Shown here: one piece after another, positions 8,629 to 17,990 of the stretch
Layout of the letters: every line of letters starts with the position of its first letter
Position numbering within the stretch: position 1 is the first letter of the stretch
Assembly: GCF_900119825.1 (NCBI RefSeq)
Contig: NZ_FPKR01000007.1
Location: 1 to 64,000, forward strand
Direction: 5' to 3'
Length of the DNA: 64,000 bases
DNA from: Chitinimonas taiwanensis DSM 18899
GTDB taxonomy: Bacteria > Pseudomonadota > Gammaproteobacteria > Burkholderiales > Chitinimonadaceae
Program-made: the position numbers and the translations under genes
Notes under the pieces: model-generated
The model's database searches: none
Told to the model about the DNA's origin: nothing
The model's input: only the letters and a program-made list of their open reading frames with translations

Positions 8629-8647
8629 GATAATCTAAAGCATTCTC
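8629..8647 (+). promoter_or_regulatory. Fur box
   Basis: GATAATCTAAAGCATTCTC matches 14 of 19 positions of the classic GATAATGATAATCATTATC Fur consensus. It lies about 170 bases upstream of the TonB-dependent receptor start, so iron repression of the receptor and the genes behind it is likely. Confidence 0.7.
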
Positions 8648-8816
8648 ATTTGTGATTTGACGTGTGCTAGCTACCAAGTCGCCACCGATGCCACAAGCCG
8701 TTCGCGCTGCAGCCCAGGCTAAGACCCATTCCCGCGCTATCTCTGCTGGGTCGGGCCAGATGCTGTGCAATCGATGCTCACTTAACCGTTTTGTGAAACC
8801 GCTAGGAATGCCCGCC

Positions 8817-11003
8817 ATGCCCCGCTCCACGTCCGATGCCCGCCACCCGAAAACCGCGCTGCGCCCTGTTGCGGCGGCCATGCAGCTTGCTGCCACGGGT
8901 GCCTTGCTGGCGGCCACCGTCTGGGCGCCGACTGCGTACGCAGACAGCGTGAGCACAGCGGTGCCGACCAGCGCGTCCGATAGCCAGGCCGCACCCGAGC
9001 AGGCCCTGGAAAAGCTGGTCGTCACCGGCAAGCGCGAGCGACGCGTGTCGAAGGGGGCGACCAATCTGCCCTTGGAGATCAAGGACACGCCGCAGACCAT
9101 CAGCACCATCGACAAGGACACGCTGCGCAATTTCGGCGCGAGCGGTAGCAACGATGCGCTGCGCTTCGGCACCGGCCTGGTGGTGGATGAATGGGAAACC
9201 AACCGCACCAGCTACCAGGCGCGTGGCTTCGATGTGATGCTCACCCAGGTGGATGGCCTGGGCATGACCAATGACTGGGGCCTGGTCGAGAGCCAGAAGG
9301 ACACCTATCTGTACGAACGCATCGAGCTGATTCGCGGCGCGAATGGCCTGCTGACCGGGGTCGGTAATGCCTCGGGCACGATCAACTTCGTGCGCAAGCG
9401 CCCGACCAACCAGGATGGTGGGGAAGTCATCGCCAGCTACGGCTCCTATGCCGCTAAGCGCCTGGCGCTCGATTACAACAAGGTGCTGAGCAGCGATGGC
9501 GCCTGGGCTGGCCGCCTGGTGGTGGCGCATGAGGACAAGGATTCGCATCTGCGCGCGCTGCACAATCGACGCAGCACCGTATATGGCGTGGTCGATGGCC
9601 AGATCGGCGACGATGGCATGCTGACACTGGGTTTCACTGTTCAGGATGCCAAGCAACGCTCGCCAATGTGGGGTTCGCTGACCCTGCCTTATGCCAACGG
9701 CTCGCTGGCCGACTTCGATGTATCGGCTTCTACCGCGCAGGACTGGGCGCGCTGGAACAACCGCTCGGTTGATATGTTCGCCGAGTACACGCATACCCTG
9801 TCGCATGACTGGGAAGGCAAGCTGACTTTCAATCATCACGAGGGGGATAGCAGCACGAAGCTGTTCTATGCCTACACCGCGTCCGGCTATCTGAACGACG
9901 ACAACACCGGCCTGATTGGCTGGCCCTATCGCAGCCAGGGAGACAGCCAGGCCGATGTGCTAGACGCCAACCTCAGCGGTACCATCCGAGCGTTTGGCCG
10001 CAAGCACGAAGTCATTGTTGGCTTGAGCCATGCCAAGCAGAAAAACCTGACCGAGGCCTACAGCATCACCAGCCCAGCTGGTCCCGCTTTGCCGGCTTTC
10101 CCTTACCCGGGCAATGTCTATCCGGAGCCCGTGTGGGGCAGCAGCTCGGTGAGCGCGGACGGCGACCAGCAGATCACCCGCTTGTATGGCGCAGCGCGCC
10201 TCGCGCTGACCGACCGCCTGAAAGGCATCGTCGGTGTGAATGCCATCAGCCTCAAGCGCGACGGCACCTCAATCTATGGCGGCGGTGTGGCGCTGGACAA
10301 TGAGACCACCGAGGAAGTCAGCCCCTATATCGGCGCGACCTTCGACATCACGCCGGATCTGCTCGGTTATGCGTCCTACTCGGATATCCATCAGGCTCAG
10401 GACCAGCGCAATATCAACGGTGCCTTCCTTGACCCGATGAAGGGTGTGAATGCCGAAATCGGGCTGAAGGCCGAGTGGCTTCAGCGCAAGCTGCTGACCA
10501 CATTTGCGATCTTCAGCGCCACCCAGAAGGGCCTGGCAACCGAGGCGGGTTTCGATCCTGTCGCGCAGCAGTCCTTCTATGAGCCGAAGGACGTGAAGTC
10601 GCGCGGCTTCGAGCTGGAAGCGACCGGGCGTGTGGGCAAGGACACCAACATCGCCGTGGGCTACACCCAGCTCAAACTGACCGGTCCGGATGGCAAGGAC
10701 ATCTATGAATGGGTGCCGCGTCGCACGCTGAGCGCGCGCATCGATACGCGCCTGGCGGCCCTGCCGGCGCTGCGCCTGGGGGCCGCTAGCCGCTGGCAGT
10801 CGGATGTGAGCAAGATCAAGGGCGCGCAGCAGGACGCCTATGTATTGGTCAATGTGTTCGCCGCCTATGAGCTGAACAAGGCCGCCACGCTCCGGCTGAA
10901 TATCGACAATCTGTTCGATAAGAAGTATCTGCGCACCGTGCAGTTCGGCGCCATCTATGGCACGCCGCGTACTGCAGCGCTGGCGCTGGAATACAAGCTG
11001 TAA
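8817..11003 (+). CDS. TonB-dependent siderophore receptor
   Basis: 728-residue outer-membrane receptor. The start at 8817 is chosen for AGGAA 8 bases upstream and a good signal peptide ending ...APTAYA/DS; the open frame reaches back to 8664 but without a ribosome site. Mature N-terminus carries a TonB-box-like KLVVTGKRERR, then the plug domain with LNLPLEIKDTPQTIS-type motifs and IELIRGANGLLTGVGNASGT, characteristic of ferric-siderophore receptors, then a 22-strand barrel ending in an aromatic-terminal ...ALALEYKL. Fur box upstream; PepSY, DUF3649 and DUF3325 genes around it. Siderophore unknown. Confidence 0.9.
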   Translation: MPRSTSDARHPKTALRPVAAAMQLAATGALLAATVWAPTAYADSVSTAVPTSASDSQAAPEQALEKLVVTGKRERRVSKGATNLPLEIKDTPQTISTIDKDTLRNFGASGSNDALRFGTGLVVDEWETNRTSYQARGFDVMLTQVDGLGMTNDWGLVESQKDTYLYERIELIRGANGLLTGVGNASGTINFVRKRPTNQDGGEVIASYGSYAAKRLALDYNKVLSSDGAWAGRLVVAHEDKDSHLRALHNRRSTVYGVVDGQIGDDGMLTLGFTVQDAKQRSPMWGSLTLPYANGSLADFDVSASTAQDWARWNNRSVDMFAEYTHTLSHDWEGKLTFNHHEGDSSTKLFYAYTASGYLNDDNTGLIGWPYRSQGDSQADVLDANLSGTIRAFGRKHEVIVGLSHAKQKNLTEAYSITSPAGPALPAFPYPGNVYPEPVWGSSSVSADGDQQITRLYGAARLALTDRLKGIVGVNAISLKRDGTSIYGGGVALDNETTEEVSPYIGATFDITPDLLGYASYSDIHQAQDQRNINGAFLDPMKGVNAEIGLKAEWLQRKLLTTFAIFSATQKGLATEAGFDPVAQQSFYEPKDVKSRGFELEATGRVGKDTNIAVGYTQLKLTGPDGKDIYEWVPRRTLSARIDTRLAALPALRLGAASRWQSDVSKIKGAQQDAYVLVNVFAAYELNKAATLRLNIDNLFDKKYLRTVQFGAIYGTPRTAALALEYKL

Positions 11004-11030
11004 GCCGCGTGGCGTCTGGCAACAGATAGC

Positions 11031-11097
11031 GGGGCAGACCACGGTCTGCCCCGTTCACGCAGGAAAAAGCGGCTGCCACCCCGGTGCGCCGCTTTTC
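11031..11097 (+). terminator. Double hairpin after siderophore receptor
   Basis: First a perfect 10-bp stem GGGGCAGACC/GGTCTGCCCC with a 2-base loop (11031-11052), then AAAAGCGG/CCGCTTTT (11065-11072 with 11089-11096) with T residues in the 3' arm. Together they may partly separate receptor mRNA from the downstream small-protein operon. Confidence 0.5.
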
Positions 11098-11145
11098 GAC
11101 TTTCTCACGCTAGCGCCGAGCCGGCGTGTTCCCGAGGAGCGCATC

Positions 11146-11445
11146 ATGTCCATCAGCGCAACACACCCGCTTGCCGTGCTGTCCCGTATCGCTGCCGCGC
11201 TGCTGGGTGGCTATGCGTTCACCTTCGGCTTTGCCGCCCTGGCCATTGCGGGCCTGAGCACGGCCGGCGTGGATTTCCATGAGGCCGAGCACGGCACATT
11301 GCTGCTGGCCTTCCTGGTCTTTCTGCTCGCGTTCTTGTGGTCATTCGCGGCACGCAGTCTCGCGCGCATCTGGCTGGTGCTGGCAGGCGGCGGCGCCACC
11401 ATGACCTCGGCAGCCTGGCTGCTGCAAAGCCATCTGCTGAGCTGA
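11146..11445 (+). CDS. Small membrane protein, DUF3649-like
   Basis: 99 residues with three predicted membrane helices (about 15-38, 50-70, 75-95). It begins MSISATHPLAVLSRIAAALL and has the G-Y-A-F-T-F-G-F-A-A-L segment seen in DUF3649 proteins, which accompany PepSY and DUF3325 proteins in iron-uptake loci. GAGGAG precedes the ATG at 11146; the open frame further upstream overlaps the receptor and is not used. The next gene starts 22 bases later, so the three small genes form one operon. Function unknown beyond the iron context. Confidence 0.65.
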   Translation: MSISATHPLAVLSRIAAALLGGYAFTFGFAALAIAGLSTAGVDFHEAEHGTLLLAFLVFLLAFLWSFAARSLARIWLVLAGGGATMTSAAWLLQSHLLS

Positions 11446-11467
11446 AGCCGGTAATAGGAGTTCCACC

Positions 11468-13168
11468 ATGTTCCAAACCTTCCGCCAGTCGATGAGCTGG
11501 CTGCACACCTGGTTCGGCCTGACGCTCGGCTATGTCCTGATGGTGTGCTTTTTCTTTGGCGCGCTGTCGGTGTTCGACCGCGAGATCGACCGCTGGGCGC
11601 TACCCGACACGCGCTTCCCGGCCCAGCCCGCGCCGTCCTTCGATAGCGTGCTCAAGCCGATTTACGCGCAACTCAAGCCGCATCCGGTCGATCTGGCCGC
11701 CACCCAGGCGCGCGTGGTCGGTGCCATCCCCGACCCGAACACCCTGCCGATGTCCTCGCTCTACTACTACACCACCCACCGCGACCCGGTGTTGGCCATC
11801 GGTGCGGAGTTCGACATCCCCAATAAGCCGCAGGATGCCTCGGACGAACACCAGCATGTACACGGCTGGGCCACGCTCGACCCGCGCACTGGCAGCTTCC
11901 TGCGCGAAGGCCAGCTCAAGCTCGGCAGCGAGTTCTTCTACCCGATGCACTACAGCCTGCACCTGAACTGGATGAATCTCGGTTACTGGGTGGTGGGGCT
12001 GGCCGCCCTGGTCATGCTGGCCGCGCTGGTCAGCGGCGTGGTCATCCACAAGAAGATCTTCCGCGAGTTCTTCACCTTCCGCCCCTGGAAGCGCACCCAG
12101 CGCAGCAGCCTCGATCTGCACAATCTGAGCGGTGTAGCCGGTTTGCCGTTTCACTTCTTCTTTGCCTTCACTGGCCTCGTCATCTTTGCCAGCATCTACC
12201 TGCCACTGGCGGAAACCCTGCTCAAGCCCTTGCACAAGCAGCACGAGGTAATGGAAGCCGCCCACACGGGCCTGGCGCACGAGCCGGCCGGCGTGGCCGC
12301 ACCCTTGGCCTCGGTCGACGCCATGGTGGCGGAAGCCAAGCGCCGCTGGGCCGCGCGCGATATGCCCGGCGAGGTTGGCTATCTGTACATCAACCACCTG
12401 GGCGACAAGAACGGCTATGTGAGCATCTTCCGTGCTGGTAACGACCAGGTGGCCCTGGTCGGCCAGGGTGTGCATTTCGAAGCCAGCAGCGGCCGGGTGA
12501 TCCGTGAAGACCCGCCGCCCTCTGCCGTGATGCGCGTCAATGAATTCCTTACCGGCCTGCATCTGCAGCACTTCCGCCATTGGCTGCTGCGCTGGCTGTA
12601 TGTGGTCGGCGGCCTCCTGGGCTGTGTATGCATCGCCACCGGCTTTATCTTCTTCGTTGAAAAGCGCAAGGCGCAGCACGCCAAGCGCGGCAGCATGGGC
12701 AGCCGCGTGGTGGATGCGCTGGCCGTGGCCGCCGTGCCCGGCATGGTGATCGCCGCCGTGAGCATGCTGGTTGCCAACCGCCTGCTGCCTGGCGATATGG
12801 CCGGCAAGGGCGAGTGGGAGCAGAACGCATTCTGGGTTGCCTGGGCGCTCAGCTTCGTACACGCCGCGCTGCGTAATCGCGCCGTGGCGCAGGCCCATAT
12901 CAGCCCGGCCTGGCGCGAGCAGTGTCTGGCGCTGGCGGCCTTGGCTATCGCGGCTGTGGGCTTGAATTGGTTCAGCACGGGCGACCACCTGTTCAAGACC
13001 GTGTTCACCCATACTTACTGGCCCGTGGCGGGCCTGGACCTCGCGCTGCTGGCAGCGGCTGCCATCGCTGGCTTTGCCGCACGCCAGCTGGCTGGCTACG
13101 CGCGCCGCGCCGCGCCCGCTACAGCCCATGCCCCCACGCTGAGCGATGCCGAGGTGCAACATGGCTGA
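11468..13168 (+). CDS. PepSY domain membrane protein, iron-uptake type
   Basis: 566 residues. Starts with FRQSMSWLHTWFGLTLGYVL, the PepSY_TM signature helix, then a long periplasmic region, a helix near 175-200, RSSLDLHNLSGVAGLPFHFF near 215-240 and further helices at 370-400 and 420-550. Longer than the copy at 7197 because of an extra C-terminal membrane block. Conserved His residues on helices could bind heme, as in PepSY-type reductases; that is inference. RBS GGAG at 11457-11460. Its last 8 bases overlap the DUF3325 gene, showing tight coupling. Confidence 0.8.
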   Translation: MFQTFRQSMSWLHTWFGLTLGYVLMVCFFFGALSVFDREIDRWALPDTRFPAQPAPSFDSVLKPIYAQLKPHPVDLAATQARVVGAIPDPNTLPMSSLYYYTTHRDPVLAIGAEFDIPNKPQDASDEHQHVHGWATLDPRTGSFLREGQLKLGSEFFYPMHYSLHLNWMNLGYWVVGLAALVMLAALVSGVVIHKKIFREFFTFRPWKRTQRSSLDLHNLSGVAGLPFHFFFAFTGLVIFASIYLPLAETLLKPLHKQHEVMEAAHTGLAHEPAGVAAPLASVDAMVAEAKRRWAARDMPGEVGYLYINHLGDKNGYVSIFRAGNDQVALVGQGVHFEASSGRVIREDPPPSAVMRVNEFLTGLHLQHFRHWLLRWLYVVGGLLGCVCIATGFIFFVEKRKAQHAKRGSMGSRVVDALAVAAVPGMVIAAVSMLVANRLLPGDMAGKGEWEQNAFWVAWALSFVHAALRNRAVAQAHISPAWREQCLALAALAIAAVGLNWFSTGDHLFKTVFTHTYWPVAGLDLALLAAAAIAGFAARQLAGYARRAAPATAHAPTLSDAEVQHG

Positions 13169-13490
13169 GCCAAGCTGGGTCTGGACGCTTGCTGCCGTGT
13201 TGTCGACGGTGGCCGGTTTTGGCTGGCTGGCGCTGGCCATGGCGGTGCACTGGCAGCAGGTACACGGCAGCGGCGTGCCGCCGCGTCGGGCTTTGCGCGC
13301 ACTGGGCGGCGTGGCGTTGCTGGCCTCAGCCCTCTGTTGTGCGATGGCCGATCGCGCCTCAATGGCGGTGCTGGTCTGGTTGATGCTACTCGCCGGCACG
13401 GCGCCGCTGATTGCCTTCACGCTGGCCTGGCGGCCGCAACTGCTGCGCCTGCTGTGGCCTTGGGGTGGCCGCCGTTCAAGCCCGGCTTGA
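13161..13490 (+). CDS. DUF3325-like small membrane protein
   Basis: 109 residues, three hydrophobic helices (about 5-28, 42-65, 70-95). The ATG at 13161 lies within the end of the PepSY gene, so translation is coupled. The combination of DUF3649, PepSY and a roughly 100-residue DUF3325 membrane protein after a siderophore receptor is a recurrent order; I assign the family by position, size and the LALAMAVHWQQV segment. Role unknown, probably in ferric-siderophore processing at the inner membrane. Confidence 0.6.
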   Translation: MAEPSWVWTLAAVLSTVAGFGWLALAMAVHWQQVHGSGVPPRRALRALGGVALLASALCCAMADRASMAVLVWLMLLAGTAPLIAFTLAWRPQLLRLLWPWGGRRSSPA

Positions 13491-13535
13491 TGGCGCGCGC
13501 CATATTCAAGCGCGGCACACCGCACACAGCACAAG

Positions 13536-13565
13536 CCGCCATGGGCATCACACTGCCCACGGCGG
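13536..13565. terminator. Inverted repeat between convergent genes
   Basis: CCGCCATGGGC and GCCCACGGCGG pair with one mismatch around an 8-base loop, between the converging DUF3325 and MBL genes. No T-run, so termination is uncertain. Confidence 0.35.
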
Positions 13566-13590
13566 CGGTCCAATCAGGGCTGCTGCCCGC

Positions 13591-14472
13591 TTACCACTTC
13601 ATTTCGCCCTTCACCACCTTGGCGCTCAGGCTTAGCGACGATTCCTCGGCCAGCTTCGGGTAGCGCTGCTGCATGGCCGCGATCAGCGCGGCGCTGTCCT
13701 TGGCCTGGGCGGCCTCGGTTTCAAAGGCGCGCAGATAGTCGGCAGTGAAACGCGCAGCTTGCAGATTGCTGTACTGGCCGGGCAGGAAGTGGCCAGGCAC
13801 CACGGTCTTGGGCTGCAGGCGCTCGATCTCGGCCAGGGTCGTCAGCCAGTCGGTACGCGCTTGGCGGCTCTGGGTATCGGCCATCCACACATGTTGGTTG
13901 TTGTAGAGCACCACGCCGCCAACCACGGCCTTGATGGACGGAATCCACACATAGCTGCGCTCGGGCTGGGCGCCTTGCAGGCCCATGATCTTCAGCGTCT
14001 GGCCATCCACCTTCAGCGTATCGCCTTGCAGACGCTCGGGCAGGAAGGTGCGGCTCGGCGCATCCTTGCCCAGCTTGGGGCCCCAGAAGCTGAGCTTGTG
14101 CGCGGCGGTTTGCTCGATATGGGCAATCGTGTGCGCAGTGGCGACCACCTTGGCATCCGGATAAGCCTGCTTGATGGTTTCCAGGCCGAAGTAGAAATCC
14201 GGGTCGCCGTGGCTGATATAGATGGTGGTCAGCTTCTTGCCGCTAGCGCGGATCTTCTGCACCACCTGTTCGGCCTGGCTGTTGCCGAACTGGGCATCGA
14301 TCAGTACGGCCTCGTGCTGGCCGCTGACCAGCACCGAGCTGGCCGGGAACAGGGCATCGGTGCCCGGATTGTAGACATCTAGCTTGAGCGCATCGGCCGC
14401 CCAGGCGGCGCTGCTCAGGCCCAGGGCCAAGAGGGTGGATGATAAAAGGCGGGTCGCGAGGGTGGTGCGCAT
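13591..14472 (-). CDS. Secreted MBL-fold protein with altered metal motif
   Basis: 293 residues with a signal peptide (cleavage after SSAAWA, about residue 25) and a metallo-beta-lactamase fold (about 30-240). The motif that is normally HxHxDH reads H88-G-D90-P-D92-F93, so two canonical His are replaced by Asp and Phe. Later His residues survive in NNQHVWMAD and VVPGHFLPG. An acidic residue at the third position recalls the H-x-E-x-D pattern of di-iron MBL proteins. ATG 14472 is favoured by AAGGA upstream and the signal peptide. Divergent LysR gene at 14592 probably regulates it. Substrate unknown. Confidence 0.78.
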   Translation of the reverse strand: MRTTLATRLLSSTLLALGLSSAAWAADALKLDVYNPGTDALFPASSVLVSGQHEAVLIDAQFGNSQAEQVVQKIRASGKKLTTIYISHGDPDFYFGLETIKQAYPDAKVVATAHTIAHIEQTAAHKLSFWGPKLGKDAPSRTFLPERLQGDTLKVDGQTLKIMGLQGAQPERSYVWIPSIKAVVGGVVLYNNQHVWMADTQSRQARTDWLTTLAEIERLQPKTVVPGHFLPGQYSNLQAARFTADYLRAFETEAAQAKDSAALIAAMQQRYPKLAEESSLSLSAKVVKGEMKW

Positions 14473-14591
14473 GGCGGGTTTCCTTGGCTGGCTAAGATGC
14501 GTGGCTGCATCGACCCGCACAGAATAGTTGCAATAAACCGTGCAAAAAATCCTAGAATCGGCATTGGTTTATTTCAGAAATCGGTCAGATC

Positions 14592-15494
14592 ATGGACAGA
14601 CTGGCGGCCATGCAGGTCTTCGTCAGCGTGGTAGATAGCGGCAGCCAGTCGGCTGCGGCTGAGCAGCTCGATCTATCGCGCCCGGCGGTATCGCGCTATC
14701 TGGCCGAGCTCGAGGCCTGGGCTGGTGCGCGCCTGCTGCATCGCACCACCCGCAAGCTGAGCCTGACCGATGCCGGCCAGGAAATGCTGCCGCGCTGCCG
14801 CCAATTGCTGGCGCTGAGCAGTGAGATGCAGGCTGCGGTGGCGGCGCCAGCCAGTGTGCCGCGCGGCCTCTTGCGCATTACCGCCAGCTCGTCCTTCGGC
14901 CATGCCCAGCTGGCGCTGGCTGTGGCCGACTATGTGGCGCGCTACCCGGAGGTGGCCATCGATCTGCTGCTGCTCGATCGCGCGGTCAATCTGGTCGATG
15001 AGCGCATTGATCTGGCCATCCGCATCACCAATGAGCTCGACCCGAATCTGATTGCGAGGCCGCTCAGCGTATGCCGCTCGGTGGTGTGCGCGGCGCCGGC
15101 TTACCTCGCGCGTCAGCCGGCACCGCGCCAGGTGGCCGAGCTCGCCCATCACAACTGCCTGACCCATTCCTATGTGGGCAAGAGCTTGTGGCAGTTCGAG
15201 CAGCATGGCGAGGCCACCGCGGTGGCGGTGCGCGGCAATCTGAGCGCCAATGACGCGACCGCCCTGATGCAGGCTACGCTGGCCGGGCTGGGTGTGGCCT
15301 TGCTGCCCAGCTATCTGGTGGCGCCGCGGCTGCAAAGCGGCGAGCTGGTCGCGCTGCTGCCCGACGCGCGGCCGCGCGATCTGCGCATCTATGCGATCTA
15401 TACCTCGCGCAAACATATGCCGGCCGCCCTGCGCACGCTGCTGGACTTTCTGGCCGAGCGCTTTGGCGCGGAACCGGCTTGGGACCGCATCTAG
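14592..15494 (+). CDS. LysR-family regulator
   Basis: 300 residues. Winged-helix start MDRLAAMQVFVSVVDSGSQS and the following helix SAAAEQLDLSRPAVSRYLAEL; the later LLHRTTRKLSLTDAG is the CrgA/AaeR-type hallmark. The effector domain spans about 90-295. It is divergent from the secreted MBL gene, with 119 bases between starts holding both promoters, so it likely controls that gene and itself. Effector unknown. Confidence 0.85.
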   Translation: MDRLAAMQVFVSVVDSGSQSAAAEQLDLSRPAVSRYLAELEAWAGARLLHRTTRKLSLTDAGQEMLPRCRQLLALSSEMQAAVAAPASVPRGLLRITASSSFGHAQLALAVADYVARYPEVAIDLLLLDRAVNLVDERIDLAIRITNELDPNLIARPLSVCRSVVCAAPAYLARQPAPRQVAELAHHNCLTHSYVGKSLWQFEQHGEATAVAVRGNLSANDATALMQATLAGLGVALLPSYLVAPRLQSGELVALLPDARPRDLRIYAIYTSRKHMPAALRTLLDFLAERFGAEPAWDRI

Positions 15495-15508
15495 CAAGCT
15501 GAAAACCA

Positions 15509-15532
15509 ACGCGGCAGCCTGAGCTGCCGCGT
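15509..15532. terminator. Bidirectional terminator, LysR/DUF1289
   Basis: Perfect 10-bp stem ACGCGGCAGC/GCTGCCGCGT with a CTGA loop between two convergent genes. T-containing tails on both sides (GTTTATTT on plus, TGGTTTT on minus). Confidence 0.7.
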
Positions 15533-15539
15533 GATGCGT

Positions 15540-15734
15540 TTATTTCTGCCAGGGCGCCGGCAGCCCCTGGGCGGCCCAGTGTGCTTCCAGGCGCTGCCAG
15601 ACGGCTTCCTTTTCCGTCTCGTTCAGGCACACCCAGTTGGCCACTTCGAAGAAGGTCCGGCCGCAACCCATGCACACCTCGTCGCCAAGGGCGGTGGAGC
15701 ACAGCGCAACGCAGGGGGAATCGGGACGGATCAT
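15540..15734 (-). CDS. DUF1289 small cysteine protein
   Basis: 64 residues, start MIRPDSPCVALC. Cysteines at SPCVALC and VCMGCGRTFFEVANW match the DUF1289 family, small proteins with a CxxxC...CxGC pattern suggesting a bound metal or Fe-S cluster. The usual trailing W and MNETEK-like segment (CLNETEKEAVWQRL) is present. No strong RBS. Distinct from the second DUF1289 gene at 56687. Function not established for the family. Confidence 0.75.
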   Translation of the reverse strand: MIRPDSPCVALCSTALGDEVCMGCGRTFFEVANWVCLNETEKEAVWQRLEAHWAAQGLPAPWQK

Positions 15735-15804
15735 GATGGCAGGGCCGGAAAACGGAGCGGCATTGTAAGCGCGCCTGCGCGCTATGCGCAGGCCGACTGT
15801 CTGT

Positions 15805-16593
15805 TCAGCCGGGAAAATCCAGCAGGGTCTGTAACAGCTGGCGCAGCAGCGGCTGCACCTCGGCCGCCAGCTGGGCCACATAGGGGTAGGGGCGGTCTTC
15901 CTGCATATAGGTGCGCTGCGATAGTTCAAGCTGGATCGCATCAATGCCCTGCGCCGGCTGGCCATACTGGCGCGTGATCTGCCCGCCCTTGAAGCGCCCG
16001 TTCAACACGCCGCTATAGCCGCCATGGCGCTGTACGACGTCCAACAGCGCTTCACCGAGGCCAGGGCGGCAGCTCGCGCCATTGGCGCTGCCCAGGTTGA
16101 AATCGGGCAGACGGCCGTCGAAAAAGCGCGGCACTTCGGAACGTATCGAATGCGCTTCCCATAACAGCGCACGGCCATGCTCAGCCTGGATGCGCGCCAG
16201 CTCCTGGCTTAGCGCATCGTGATAGGGCTGCCAATAGACCGGCACGCGCGCGGCGATCTCTTCGTCGCTCGGCGCATCGCCCGGCGCATACAGCGGCGCC
16301 TTGGCAAAGGTATCGACCGGGCACAGGCCGGTGGTGTCCTGGCCCGGGTAGAGATTGGCATTGTCGCGCGGCCGGTTCAGGTCGATCACATAGCGTGAGT
16401 AGACCGGCACGATCAGGGACGCGCCCAACTCGCGCGCGAAGCCGTACAGGGTCGCCAGATGCCAGTCGGTATCGTCGAGCTCGCGCGCCACCGGCAGCAT
16501 GCGCGCGGCCAGATCGGGCGGCAGCGCGGTGCCCACATGGGGCATGGAAATCAGCAGCGGGCGGCTGCCCTGGTGCAGCGTATAGGTATGCAT
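15805..16593 (-). CDS. hutG: N-formylglutamate deformylase (HutG)
   Basis: 262 residues; hydrolyses N-formyl-L-glutamate to formate and glutamate, the last step of the five-step histidine route. Family features: PLLISMPHVGTALPPDL, DDTDWHLATLYGFA, VIDLNRPRDNANLYPGQ, LLWEAHSIRSEVPRFFDGRLPDFNLGSANG and a C-terminal IDAIQLELSQRTYM. ATG 16593 has GGGAG upstream; the upstream open frame has no support. It starts 11 bases after hutF ends and is the last gene of the hut operon, with the downstream DUF1289 gene 70 bases away. Confidence 0.93.
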   Translation of the reverse strand: MHTYTLHQGSRPLLISMPHVGTALPPDLAARMLPVARELDDTDWHLATLYGFARELGASLIVPVYSRYVIDLNRPRDNANLYPGQDTTGLCPVDTFAKAPLYAPGDAPSDEEIAARVPVYWQPYHDALSQELARIQAEHGRALLWEAHSIRSEVPRFFDGRLPDFNLGSANGASCRPGLGEALLDVVQRHGGYSGVLNGRFKGGQITRQYGQPAQGIDAIQLELSQRTYMQEDRPYPYVAQLAAEVQPLLRQLLQTLLDFPG

Positions 16594-16604
16594 CTTGGTT
16601 CTCC

Positions 16605-17990
16605 CTAGGCCGCCAGCAGTTGCGCCAATGCGGCACGATAGTCGCGTGCGAACTCGGCGCTGCGCGCATGGCGGCCGTGCGTCATGCGGGTCTGACCAGC
16701 CACCACCACCTCGGCAATCGGCGTGCTGCCATGCTGGCAGAACACGAGGCCGGCCAGCAGCTGATGGACTGGCCGGCAGGCCAGATTCGGGTGTTCGGTA
16801 TCGAGTACCAGCCAGTCGGCCTGCTGGCCGACCGCGAGGCCGGCAATCGCACGGCCACTGGCGCGCGCGCCGCCCGCCAGGGCTTCCTGCCACAAGCGTT
16901 CGGCCAGATCGGGTTGCTCGGCACTGGCCAGCGCATTGCGGCGTCGGTCGCGCAGGCGCTGGCTGTATTCAAAGCCGCGCAATTCATCGACCGCGCTGAC
17001 GCTGATATGGCTGTCCGAGCCCACGCCCCAGGCGCCGCCCTGGGCCAGGTAGTCGACGCCGGCGAAGATGCCGTCGCCCAGATTGGCCTCGGTCGTGGCA
17101 CAGATACCGGCCACCGCACCACTGCGCGCGAGGCCAGCCACTTCCGCCGCATCCATATGGGTGGCATGTACAAGGCACCAGCGCGCATCGACCGGTTGCT
17201 GATCGAGCAACCATTGCACCGGGCGCTGGCCGCTGTGCGCGAGGCTGTCGGCCACTTCCTTTTCCTGCTCGGCGATATGGATATGGATGGGCGCGCTGGC
17301 GTCGATCACTTCCAGCCCAAGCCGGGCGCGTTCGAGCTCGGCCGGCGTGACCGCACGCAGCGAGTGCGGCGCCAGGCCGTAGCGCAGGCCTGCGTGTTGC
17401 GGATGGCTATGGCGCAGGTGGACTTGCAGGTCCAGCATCCAGTCGGTGCTGCTGATAAAACGCGCCTGCTCGGCATTCGGTGCTTGGCCACCAAAACCAC
17501 CCTGCTGATAGAGCACCGGCAGGAGCGTGAGGCCGATGCCGACATCCTGGGCGGCGGCGATCAGGCATTCGCTCAGTTCTGCCGGGTTCGCATAGGCTTG
17601 GCCGCCGGGCGCGTGGTGGATGTAATGGAACTCGCACACCGAGCCATAGCCGGCCGCCAGCATCTCGCTATACAGCTGGCGCGCTACCGCGTGCAGATGC
17701 TCGGGGCGCAGCTTTTGCGCAAAGCGGTACATCAGCTCGCGCCAGCTCCAGAAGCTGTCCTGCGGTCGCGCCAGGTACTCGGTCAGCCCGGCCATCGCGC
17801 GCTGAAAGGCATGCGAGTGCAGATTGGGCATGGCGGGAATCAGCGGCCCATTGGCCTTTGCGATGCCGGCGGGGCACGCTGCATCGGCTTGCACCGCGGT
17901 CAGCGTGCCGGCCGCATCCCACTCCAGTAAGACGTTCTTGGCCCAGCCGCTGGGCAAGAGCGCATCGTGGGCGAACAGGGCTTGGCTCAT
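16605..17990 (-). CDS. hutF: Formimidoylglutamate deiminase (HutF)
   Basis: 461-residue amidohydrolase that converts N-formimino-L-glutamate to N-formylglutamate and ammonia. Metal and catalytic motifs: [19 protein letters not shown] (HxH), HIAEQEKEV (His), [12 protein letters not shown] (His) and [17 protein letters not shown] (Asp). N-terminal [20 protein letters not shown] is the HutF-type beta start. Its first 4 bases overlap the stop of hutI (ATGA), and hutG follows at once, so the enzymes are co-translated and pathway order is clear. Confidence 0.93.
   Translation of the reverse strand: MSQALFAHDALLPSGWAKNVLLEWDAAGTLTAVQADAACPAGIAKANGPLIPAMPNLHSHAFQRAMAGLTEYLARPQDSFWSWRELMYRFAQKLRPEHLHAVARQLYSEMLAAGYGSVCEFHYIHHAPGGQAYANPAELSECLIAAAQDVGIGLTLLPVLYQQGGFGGQAPNAEQARFISSTDWMLDLQVHLRHSHPQHAGLRYGLAPHSLRAVTPAELERARLGLEVIDASAPIHIHIAEQEKEVADSLAHSGQRPVQWLLDQQPVDARWCLVHATHMDAAEVAGLARSGAVAGICATTEANLGDGIFAGVDYLAQGGAWGVGSDSHISVSAVDELRGFEYSQRLRDRRRNALASAEQPDLAERLWQEALAGGARASGRAIAGLAVGQQADWLVLDTEHPNLACRPVHQLLAGLVFCQHGSTPIAEVVVAGQTRMTHGRHARSAEFARDYRAALAQLLAA

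Noticed and set aside
11600-13573. 657-codon minus-strand frame opposite the PepSY gene
   Set aside because: High-GC antisense frame; Gln/His/Arg-rich with no domain, covered by a recognised gene.
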